A model generated the notes under the pieces. The model saw only the letters and a program-made list of their open reading frames with translations, did not search any database and had not been told where the DNA came from. A program made the position numbers and the translations under genes. A DNA stretch of 6,071 nucleotides, taken from positions 1 to 6,071 of the forward strand of contig CALCZO010000185.1 of the NCBI GenBank assembly GCA_937903315.1, in the 5' to 3' direction. This stretch comes from an uncultured Alphaproteobacteria bacterium. Its GTDB lineage: Bacteria; Pseudomonadota; Alphaproteobacteria; Rhizobiales; Beijerinckiaceae. Positions 1 through 5,988 of the stretch are shown here, one piece after another; the stretch's first letter is position 1; each line of letters starts with the position of its first letter.

Positions 1-1431
1 ACGGTGTTCGAGGCCCTGATCGGCTATGATCTGTCCTCGGCCGACAAGCCGGTGACGCTCATCCCCGCGCTGGCGACAAGCTGGTCGATCGATCCGGCCG
101 ACAAGACCAAATGGACGTTCAAGCTCCGGCAGGGTGTGACGTTCCATGACGGCTCGGCGTTCGACGCCAAGGCCGTGGTCTGGAACTTCGACAAGATCCT
201 CAAGCAGGATGCGCCGCAGTTCGACAAGAACCAGGCCGCCCAGGGGCGCGGACGCATTCCCACCGTGGTCAGCTACCGCGCCGTCGATGACAGCACGGTC
301 GAGATCGTGACCCGCGCGCCCGATGCCCTGATTCCGTATCAGATTGCCTGGATCGTGATGTCGAGCCCCGCGCAATGGGAAGCATCGGGCAGGAGCTGGG
401 ACCGTTTCCTCAAGCAGCCGTCCGGGACCGGCCCGTTCAAGGTCGAGAGTTACGAGCCCCGCCGCAACGCCGTGCTGGCGCGCAATCCGGCCTATTGGGA
501 CGCCAAGCGCGTGCCCAAACTCGACAAGCTGGTGCTGATGCCGGTGCCTGATCCGTCGGCACGCGTTGCTGCCTTGCGTTCAGGACAGGTGGACTGGATC
601 GAGGCGCCGCCGCCCGATGCCATCGCCAGCATCCGGAGCGCCGGGTTCAACCTGACATCCAACGTCTATCCGCATGTCTGGCCGTGGCACCTTTCGTTTG
701 TCGAAGGCTCGCCCTGGCGCGATATCCGCGTTCGCAAGGCGGCCAATCTGGCGATCGACCGCGAGGGCATGAAGTCGCTTCTGGGCGGGATGATGGTCTC
801 TGCCGAGGGCATGGTGCCGAAAACCTCGACATGGTTCGGAAAGCCCGAGTTCAAGGTCACCACCGACCTTGCCGCCGCAAAGAAGCTGATGGCGGAAGCC
901 GGCTATTCCAAGGACAAGCCGCTGACGGTGAAGGCGATCATTTCGCCGGCGGGCTCCGGCCAGATGCAACCGATGCTGATGAACGAACTCATTCAGCAGA
1001 ACCTCGGAGAGATCGGGATCAAGGTGGACTTCGATGTCCGCGACTGGAACGCCCTGCTTTCGAACTGGCGTGCGGGCGCCAAGGACGCCGGCACGGCCGG
1101 CGCCACCTCGACCAACAGCTCGTATTTCAGCCAGGATCCGTTCACCGCGCTCATCCGTCACGTCGACAGCCGGCTGGTTGCCCCGAGCGGCACCAACTGG
1201 GGCTATTACTCCAACCCCGCCGTGGACGGTCTCGTCGATACCATCCGCAGCGAGTTCGATGCCGACAAGCAACTGGCGGCGATCCAGAAGCTGCACGAGA
1301 TCTACGTCAACGAGGCGCTGTTCCTGTTCGTTGCGCATGACGTGTCGCCGCGCGCCATGTCAAAGAAGGTCAAGGGTTTCATTCAGGCCCAGAACTGGTT
1401 TCAGGATTTCACCTCGATCAGCATGGACTGA
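1..1431 (+). CDS. ABC transporter substrate-binding protein, family 5 (DppA/OppA-like), 5'-truncated by window edge
   Basis: This is the periplasmic binding component of a peptide/opine/nickel-type ABC importer. The frame is open from base 1, with a Thr codon before a GTG at 4, and the first visible residues (VFEALIGYD) match a stretch that normally lies some 50-70 residues inside family 5 proteins. The true start, signal peptide and any lipobox are therefore outside the window, and the GTG at 4 is not the start. Family 5 landmarks in order are the KLRQGVTFHDG motif (121-153), the GTGPFKVESYEP segment (427-462), the RNPAYWD motif (481-501), and DIRVRKAANLAIDRE (721-765), the usual VRxAxxxAIDR block. 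A WGYYSNPAVDGLVD segment lies near 1199-1240. The stop at 1429-1431 is 21 bases before the first permease, so it is clearly part of that operon. The ligand cannot be deduced: peptides, opines and amino acid conjugates all fit. Family assignment is secure and substrate is unknown. Confidence 0.95.
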   Translation, partial: TVFEALIGYDLSSADKPVTLIPALATSWSIDPADKTKWTFKLRQGVTFHDGSAFDAKAVVWNFDKILKQDAPQFDKNQAAQGRGRIPTVVSYRAVDDSTVEIVTRAPDALIPYQIAWIVMSSPAQWEASGRSWDRFLKQPSGTGPFKVESYEPRRNAVLARNPAYWDAKRVPKLDKLVLMPVPDPSARVAALRSGQVDWIEAPPPDAIASIRSAGFNLTSNVYPHVWPWHLSFVEGSPWRDIRVRKAANLAIDREGMKSLLGGMMVSAEGMVPKTSTWFGKPEFKVTTDLAAAKKLMAEAGYSKDKPLTVKAIISPAGSGQMQPMLMNELIQQNLGEIGIKVDFDVRDWNALLSNWRAGAKDAGTAGATSTNSSYFSQDPFTALIRHVDSRLVAPSGTNWGYYSNPAVDGLVDTIRSEFDADKQLAAIQKLHEIYVNEALFLFVAHDVSPRAMSKKVKGFIQAQNWFQDFTSISMD

Positions 1432-1440
1432 ACGGGGGGC

Positions 1441-1445
1441 GAGGG
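1441..1445 (+). promoter_or_regulatory. Ribosome binding site of the DppB-like permease
   Basis: GAGGG lies 7 bases before the ATG at 1453, in the only true intergenic gap of the operon (1432-1452). It is purine-rich and preceded by a run of G. It supports the ATG at 1453 as the start. Confidence 0.6.
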
Positions 1446-1452
1446 ACAGGCC

Positions 1453-2397
1453 ATGGTGCGCTACATTCTCAAACGGCTGATCCTGTCTGTTCCGATCGCC
1501 CTTGCGGTCAGCGTGCTGTGTTTCGTGCTGGTGCAGCTTGCGCCGGGGGATCCCCTGTCTCTGGTTCTTCCGGCGGATGCCACGCAGGCGATGATCGACC
1601 AGACCAAACAGCGGTATGGGCTCGATAAGCCCCTGCCGCTGCAATACCTCTACTGGCTCGGCAATATCCTGACCGGCGATTTCGGCACGTCGATTTCGAC
1701 CGGTCGCCCGGTTTTGTCCGAAATCGGCATCGCGATCTCCTATTCGCTGGCGCTGGCCGGCCTCGCGTCGCTGTTCGGCCTCGTGCTCGGCATCACCTTC
1801 GGGTTTGTGGCCGGTTACAGGATCGGAACACCAACCGACAAGATCGTCTCGGCGATCGCCATTTCCGGTGTCTCGGTGCCGCATTACTGGCTCGGAATGG
1901 TGCTGGTGATCATCTTTTCGGTCAACCTGAATGCATTTCCCGCCATGGGCGCTGCGCCGGGGGCCCATCCCGGATGGCTCGAGCAGTTGCGCTACATGAT
2001 GTTGCCGGCCCTGACGCTGGCAGCCATGCCGATGGGCATCGTCACGCGTTCGGTGCGGGCGCTGGTCGCCGAAACACTCGGAATGGACTACGTGACGGCG
2101 CTGGTGGCGCGGGGCGCGACGCCTTTCGACATCTTCCTGCACATTGCCAAGAATGCCGCGCCAACCGCGCTCGCCGTCATCGGCGTGCAGATGGGATATC
2201 TGATGGCCGGGTCCATTCTGGTGGAAACGGTATTTTCCTGGCCGGGCACCGGGCTGATGCTCAACGGCGCGATCCTGCAACGGGATATCCCGCTGCTTCA
2301 GGGCACGATCCTGGTGCTGGCCCTGTTTTTCGTCGTGCTGAACCTGATCGTCGACATCGTGCAACCCTTGCTGGACCCGAGGATCAAACGCACATGA
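1453..2397 (+). CDS. ABC transporter permease, DppB/OppB-like
   Basis: First of two inner-membrane permeases of the importer; 314 aa, the usual length for DppB-type proteins. The N-terminus is typical, with a basic start (MVRYILKRL), a first membrane helix at about residues 9-29, and the conserved PGDP at 31-34. Further hydrophobic helices lie at about 96-120, 134-157, 182-198, 239-256 and 283-305. The cytoplasmic EAA-type coupling loop is at about 208-237, with the invariant-type Gly at 221 in ARGAT; it contacts an ATPase subunit. The family motif ETVFSWPGTG is at 258-267 and the end reads LDPRIKRT, as in DppB relatives. The start ATG at 1453 has a good ribosome binding site. The stop TGA overlaps the next gene's ATG by 4 bases (ATGA, 2394-2397). 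Family call is firm. The exact subfamily (DppB, OppB, GsiC, NikB) is not resolvable by eye. Confidence 0.95.
   Translation: MVRYILKRLILSVPIALAVSVLCFVLVQLAPGDPLSLVLPADATQAMIDQTKQRYGLDKPLPLQYLYWLGNILTGDFGTSISTGRPVLSEIGIAISYSLALAGLASLFGLVLGITFGFVAGYRIGTPTDKIVSAIAISGVSVPHYWLGMVLVIIFSVNLNAFPAMGAAPGAHPGWLEQLRYMMLPALTLAAMPMGIVTRSVRALVAETLGMDYVTALVARGATPFDIFLHIAKNAAPTALAVIGVQMGYLMAGSILVETVFSWPGTGLMLNGAILQRDIPLLQGTILVLALFFVVLNLIVDIVQPLLDPRIKRT
2379..2383 (+). promoter_or_regulatory. Ribosome binding site of the DppC-like permease
   Basis: GAGGA lies inside the 3' end of the upstream permease gene, 10 bases before the ATG at 2394. It favours 2394 over any of the upstream in-frame starts, which would read through the preceding gene. 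Confidence 0.5.
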
Positions 2398-3266
2398 CAC
2401 TGGCTTTCGATCCCCCCGTTGCGCGCGCCTCGCTGGGCTACTGGGCCGGTGTGTCGCGCCGGCTGCGCCGCGACACGGTCTCGATGGTCTGTCTCGTGGT
2501 GCTGCTGCTGATCATTGCGGCGGCGATCTGTGCGCCGCTGATCGCGCCTTACGATCCCAGCGTTGGCAGCGTGGTGCGCCGGCTGCGCCCGGTCGGCACG
2601 CCGGGCCATCTCCTCGGCACCGATGATCTCGGCCGCGACATGCTCACGCGCCTTCTGTATGGCGCGCGCCTTTCGCTGATCATGGGCATCGTGCCGGTGT
2701 GCATCGCGCTGGTGATCGGCGGCAGCCTCGGCATGCTGGCCGGCTTCGTGGGCGGGCGCGTGAACACGGTCGTGATGCGGACGGCGGACGTCTTCTTCGC
2801 CTTTCCCTCGGTGCTGCTGGCCATCGCCATTGCCGGCATTCTCGGCGCCGGCGTCGTGAACTCGATCGTGGCGCTGACCATTGTCCTGATCCCGCCTCTC
2901 GTGCGGGTTTCGGAAAGTGCGACGGCGCAGGTCAGCGCGCTCGATTTCGTCGAGGCGGCGCGGGCAAGCGGCGCGCGTGACACGACAATCCTGCGCGTCC
3001 ATGTGCTGAGCAATATTCTCGGCCCGGTTCTGGTCTATACCACCAGCCTGTTTTCGGTCGCCGTGATCCTGGCGTCCGGCCTGTCCTTCATCGGACTTGG
3101 CGCCAAGCCGCCGACGCCGGAGTGGGGCCTGATGCTCAATAACCTGCGCAATGCGATTTACAGCCAGCCGCTGGTCGCGGCACTGCCCGGCGTGCTGATC
3201 TTCGTGGTGTCGCTGAGCTTCAACCTGCTGGCCGATGGCCTGCGCAGCGCGATGGATGTGCGATGA
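2394..3266 (+). CDS. ABC transporter permease, DppC/OppC-like
   Basis: Second inner-membrane permease, predicted to pair with the DppB-like protein; 290 aa, normal for the family. The reading frame is open far upstream (to 1974), but the start at 2394 gives an ATGA overlap with the previous stop, a ribosome binding site, and a family-like N-terminus: a short cytoplasmic tail with RRLRRD followed by a first membrane helix at about 29-50, then APYDP. The diagnostic DppC motif HLLGTDDLGRDMLTRLLYG is at 72-90. Further hydrophobic helices lie at about 93-118, 136-168, 210-235 and 263-281. The EAA coupling loop, FVEAARASGARD, is at 185-196. GLSFIGLGAKPPTPEWG (229-245) and the end DGLRSAMDVR are also typical of DppC. 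The stop overlaps the next ATG (3263-3266). The ligand is unknown. Confidence 0.95.
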   Translation: MTLAFDPPVARASLGYWAGVSRRLRRDTVSMVCLVVLLLIIAAAICAPLIAPYDPSVGSVVRRLRPVGTPGHLLGTDDLGRDMLTRLLYGARLSLIMGIVPVCIALVIGGSLGMLAGFVGGRVNTVVMRTADVFFAFPSVLLAIAIAGILGAGVVNSIVALTIVLIPPLVRVSESATAQVSALDFVEAARASGARDTTILRVHVLSNILGPVLVYTTSLFSVAVILASGLSFIGLGAKPPTPEWGLMLNNLRNAIYSQPLVAALPGVLIFVVSLSFNLLADGLRSAMDVR

Positions 3267-4264
3267 GCGCGCGCCCCATTCTGTCCGTCGAGGGTCTGAG
3301 CAAGCAGTTCGTGCTGCGCTCGGAGGGCTTTGGCGTCCCGCCCAGGACGGTTCAGGCTGTCTCCAATGTCTCGCTCGACCTTGGCGAGGGCCACACGCTC
3401 GGGATCGTCGGCGAGAGCGGATGCGGAAAATCGACGACGGCCCGCCTCCTGATGGGGCTGATCCGTCCCGATGCCGGGAGCATTCGCCTTGATGGCCGGG
3501 AGATCGATCGCAGTGCGCGCGGCCTGACTGAGTTTCGCCGCTACGTGCAGATGGTGTTTCAGGACAGTTCGGCGTCCCTCAATCCCCGGCTGACCATCGA
3601 GGCATCGGTGATGTTCGGCCCGATGGTACATGGTGTTGCCAGGCCGGCGGCCCGCGCGATCGCCCACCGGCTGCTTGATCGGGTCGGGTTGGAGCCGATG
3701 CGCTTTGCAGGCCGGTATCCGCACGAATTGTCCGGCGGGCAGCGCCAGCGTGTCAACATCGCCCGGGCGCTGGCGCTTGAGCCACGGATCGTGATCTTCG
3801 ATGAGGCGGTTTCCGCGCTCGACAAGTCGATCGAGGCACAGGTCCTCAACCTGCTGCTCGACCTCAAGGCCGATCTGAAACTGAGCTACATCTTCATTTC
3901 GCACGACCTCAATGTCGTCCGCTACATCAGTGATGATGTGCTGGTCATGTATCTCGGTGAGGTTGTCGAGTACGGTCCGGCCGCGTCGATCTATGCGCGC
4001 CCGACGCATCCCTACACCCGCGCGCTGCTGGCATCGATGCCCAGTCTCGACCCGGACAGGCGGACAACCGCCCCGCCGATCACCGGCGACCCGCCCAGCC
4101 CGATCGAACCGCCGCCAGGGTGCAGGTTTCATACGCGCTGCGCGTTGGCCGATGAGGTCTGCCGGTCGGCAAAGCCGGCCAGCAGCTCATGCGGGGCGCA
4201 GCATTTCGTGAGCTGTCACATGCTCGATCCCCGGTCGGGCCATCGTCAGGCAGGTCAGCCATGA
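3263..4264 (+). CDS. ABC transporter ATP-binding protein, DppF/OppF-like
   Basis: One of two cytoplasmic ATPases powering the importer; 333 aa, normal length. All nucleotide-binding elements are present: Walker A GESGCGKST (50-58), Q-loop Gln100 in VFQDSSASLNPR, canonical signature LSGGQRQR (156-163), Walker B IVIFDE (176-181) with catalytic Glu181, D-loop SALD (184-187) and switch His214. The ASLNPR and DLNVVR wording and the SALD (rather than TALD) D-loop identify the F-type subunit. Walker B continues as DEAVSALDKS, where DEPVSALD is the commoner form, a mild variation. The C-terminal oligopeptide-transporter domain carries Cys287, Cys293, Cys300 and Cys318 (plus an extra Cys310), the spacing associated with a [4Fe-4S] cluster in related proteins. 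Start and stop are both 4-base ATGA overlaps, with only a weak ribosome binding site, so translation is probably coupled to the permease. It precedes the D-type gene, the reverse of classical dppDF order. Confidence 0.95.
   Translation: MSARPILSVEGLSKQFVLRSEGFGVPPRTVQAVSNVSLDLGEGHTLGIVGESGCGKSTTARLLMGLIRPDAGSIRLDGREIDRSARGLTEFRRYVQMVFQDSSASLNPRLTIEASVMFGPMVHGVARPAARAIAHRLLDRVGLEPMRFAGRYPHELSGGQRQRVNIARALALEPRIVIFDEAVSALDKSIEAQVLNLLLDLKADLKLSYIFISHDLNVVRYISDDVLVMYLGEVVEYGPAASIYARPTHPYTRALLASMPSLDPDRRTTAPPITGDPPSPIEPPPGCRFHTRCALADEVCRSAKPASSSCGAQHFVSCHMLDPRSGHRQAGQP
4248..4254 (+). promoter_or_regulatory. Probable ribosome binding site of the DppD-like ATPase
   Basis: AGGCAGG lies 6 bases before the ATG at 4261, within the end of the preceding gene. 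It supports 4261 over the in-frame ATG at 4189, which would add 24 residues unlike the family N-terminus. Confidence 0.45.
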
Positions 4265-5238
4265 GCGAGCGCGTCGCCCCCCTTCTCGATGTGCGCGATC
4301 TCAACGTCGCCTTTTCCGGCGAGCGGGGCACCGTGCACGCCGTCAACGGTGTAAGTTTCCAGCTTGAGGCCGGGCGGGTTCTCGGCCTGCTCGGCGAATC
4401 GGGCAGCGGCAAGAGCGTGACGATGCGCGCGCTGTTGCGCATCCTGCCGGAAAACCGTGCGCGCATCTCCGGCTCGATCCATTGCAACGGACGCGACGTG
4501 CTGGCGCTGAACCGGCGGGATCTCAACAGTTTCCGTGGCGGCGATGTTGCCATGATCTTTCAGGACCCTGGCGTCGCCCTTGATCCGGTCTTTACCATCG
4601 GCAACCAGATCGCCGACACGGTGATCCGCCACAAGGGCGTGTCACGGCAGGTGGCGCGGGCGCGGGCGCTCGAAATGCTTGATCTCGTGCGTATCCCCTC
4701 GGCGCGGCGCAGGCTGGACAATTACCCGCACGAGCTGTCCGGGGACATGCGCCAGCGGGCGATGATCGCGCTGGCCCTGTCCTGTTCGCCCAGACTGTTG
4801 CTGGCCGATGAGCCGACGACCGCGCTCGATGCCACCGTCCAGATCCAGGTCATCCTGCTGCTGCGCGAGTTGCAGAAGGACCTTGGCATGGCAGCGATCT
4901 TCGTGACCCATGACGTGGGCGTGGCCGCCGAGATCTCCGACGATATCGCGGTGATGTATGCCGGTCGGATTGTCGAGCTCGGTCCGGCCCGCGATGTCAT
5001 CAAGCGCCCGCGCCATCCCTATACCCGCGGTCTGCTGGCATCCACGATCCACGCCGAGTCCCATGGCGCGCGGATCGCTGGCATTCCCGGCTCACCGCCG
5101 GATCTGGCGCGGTTGCAGGAGGGATGCGCCTTTGCGCCACGCTGTACGCTCGCCGGCCCGGAGTGTCGTCTCAAGGGTCCGGAACTGGCGCAGGACAGCC
5201 CCGGACATCACTTTGCCTGCTTTCGATCGATGCCATGA
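4261..5238 (+). CDS. ABC transporter ATP-binding protein, DppD/OppD-like, with altered LSGDM signature
   Basis: Second cytoplasmic ATPase, predicted to form a heterodimer with the DppF-like protein; 325 aa from the ATG at 4261. Seen in order: Walker A GESGSGKSV (45-53), Q-loop Gln101 in IFQDPGVALDPV, signature LSGDMRQR (159-166), Walker B LLLADE (179-184) with catalytic Glu184, D-loop TALD (187-190) and switch His217. GESGSGKSVT, MRQR and DEPTTALD are hallmarks of the D-type subunit. The second signature glycine is Asp162 (codon GAC at 4744-4746); LSGGM would be expected. The C-terminal domain has Cys289, Cys295, Cys302 and Cys320, matching the four-cysteine [4Fe-4S] pattern described in DppD homologues. 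ATGA overlaps occur at both ends, so translation is likely coupled to the neighbours. Family call is firm. The effect of Asp162 on activity is unknown, and other residues argue against a dead gene. Confidence 0.95.
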   Translation: MSERVAPLLDVRDLNVAFSGERGTVHAVNGVSFQLEAGRVLGLLGESGSGKSVTMRALLRILPENRARISGSIHCNGRDVLALNRRDLNSFRGGDVAMIFQDPGVALDPVFTIGNQIADTVIRHKGVSRQVARARALEMLDLVRIPSARRRLDNYPHELSGDMRQRAMIALALSCSPRLLLADEPTTALDATVQIQVILLLRELQKDLGMAAIFVTHDVGVAAEISDDIAVMYAGRIVELGPARDVIKRPRHPYTRGLLASTIHAESHGARIAGIPGSPPDLARLQEGCAFAPRCTLAGPECRLKGPELAQDSPGHHFACFRSMP

Positions 5239-5930
5239 CACACTGCCCGTCCCGCCCGCGGCTCTGCCTGCTCAACCCCAACGCGAACGCCGCCACAACC
5301 GCGATGATGACAGCCATCGCCAATGAAGCCGCGCAGGGACAGGCGCTTTTTGTCGGTCAGACCATGGCGTCCGGGCCTTCGATCATCACCGACGAACAGG
5401 CCCTGGAGGCGGCAGGGCCCCAGATCGTTGCGGCCGGCCGTGCCGCGGCCGCGTCCGGCTGTGCCGGTATCCTGATCTCGGGCTTTGGCGATCCCGGCCT
5501 TGAGGCGCTCCGGCGTGCAATCGCCATTCCCGTCACCGGCATCGCCGAAGCCAGCATGGCTGTGGCCAGTGCAGGCGGGCGGCGGTTTTCCGTCGTCACG
5601 ACCACGCCGAACCTGATGGCGGCGATCACGCGCACCGCCGAACGCTACGGCTGTCTGGACGCCCTCGCGTCCCTGCGGATCACGCCGGGCGATGCGGAAG
5701 AAACCATGAGCGATCCTGAAGCGCTGGCGCGCGCGCTGCTTGCGCTGTGCCATGATGCTGTTGCGGTCGATGGCGCGCAGGCGATCATCATCGGCGGCGG
5801 GCCGCTGGCCATTGCCGCCCGAACGATTGCGCATGACATCCCGGTCCCGCTGATCGAACCGGTCGATGCCGGCGCCGCGCTGGCGCTCCGGCGCGCCCTT
5901 GAGTGGCCGGCGGTCGGCGCCCGCCGCTGA
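5235..5930 (+). CDS. Asp/Glu/hydantoin racemase-family protein lacking both catalytic cysteines
   Basis: The 231-aa protein fits the Asp/Glu/hydantoin racemase superfamily in length and motifs: LLNPNANAATT (12-22), the NPN(T)-type N-terminal motif; FGDPGL (84-89); PVTGIAEAS (99-107); FSVVTTTPNL (118-127); and IIIGGGPLA (184-192). Known members use two cysteines, in CFGDPGL and in the GCAG(M/L) motif, for cofactor-independent proton transfer. Here these are Gly83 (GGC) and Gly188 (GGC), so classical two-base racemisation is not expected. The remaining cysteines (4, 11, 76, 140, 172) are not at those positions. It may belong to a cysteine-free branch with a different reaction, or be a binding or scaffold protein. 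The frame runs open upstream to 5124, but ATG 5235 forms an ATGA overlap with the ATPase stop and begins a family-like N-terminus. No clear ribosome binding site precedes it, so reinitiation after the ATPase gene is likely. Its position suggests a role on the transported ligand. Confidence 0.88.
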   Translation: MTHCPSRPRLCLLNPNANAATTAMMTAIANEAAQGQALFVGQTMASGPSIITDEQALEAAGPQIVAAGRAAAASGCAGILISGFGDPGLEALRRAIAIPVTGIAEASMAVASAGGRRFSVVTTTPNLMAAITRTAERYGCLDALASLRITPGDAEETMSDPEALARALLALCHDAVAVDGAQAIIIGGGPLAIAARTIAHDIPVPLIEPVDAGAALALRRALEWPAVGARR

Positions 5931-5940
5931 TCCCGCTCGG

Positions 5941-5964
5941 CCCGGCGGCTGTGGAGCCGCCGGG
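5941..5964. terminator. Hairpin between convergent genes, probable bidirectional terminator
   Basis: A perfect inverted repeat has arms CCCGGCGGCT (5941-5950) and AGCCGCCGGG (5955-5964) around a GTGG loop: ten pairs, nine of them G-C. It begins 10 bases after the racemase stop and ends 24 bases before the stop of the convergent minus-strand gene, where a shared terminator would lie. There is no strong T-run on either side, only scattered T on the plus side (TGTTGCCTGTG), so termination may be weak or rely on Rho. The rest of 5931-5988 shows nothing else. Confidence 0.6.
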
Positions 5965-5988
5965 TGTTGCCTGTGCCTGTCTGGGCGG

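Noticed and set aside
580..1338. Minus-strand open frame (252 codons) within the binding-protein gene
   Set aside because: No family resemblance, and the plus strand holds continuous family 5 motifs across the same region.
1974..2393. N-terminal extension of the DppC-like permease frame
   Set aside because: The translation is compositionally unlike permeases and lies wholly inside the DppB-like gene. The ATG at 2394 has the family-like N-terminus and an ATGA overlap.
1360..2400. Long minus-strand open frame (346 codons) antisense to the DppB-like permease
   Set aside because: It is rich in Arg, His, Gln and Asp with no recognisable domain. It is a GC-rich shadow of a well-supported plus-strand permease.
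3785..3826. DEAVSALD in place of DEPVSALD after Walker B of the DppF-like ATPase
   Set aside because: The catalytic Glu and D-loop are intact and Ala at this position is a conservative change seen in F-type relatives as far as I recall; not worth a separate finding.
3158..4132. Long minus-strand open frame (324 codons) antisense to the DppF-like ATPase
   Set aside because: Arg/Asp-rich low-information translation lying opposite conserved Walker and signature motifs; a shadow frame.
5124..5234. 37-residue N-terminal extension of the racemase-family protein
   Set aside because: It would overlap the ATPase coding sequence by over 100 bases, is not family-like, and the NPN motif follows naturally from the ATG at 5235.
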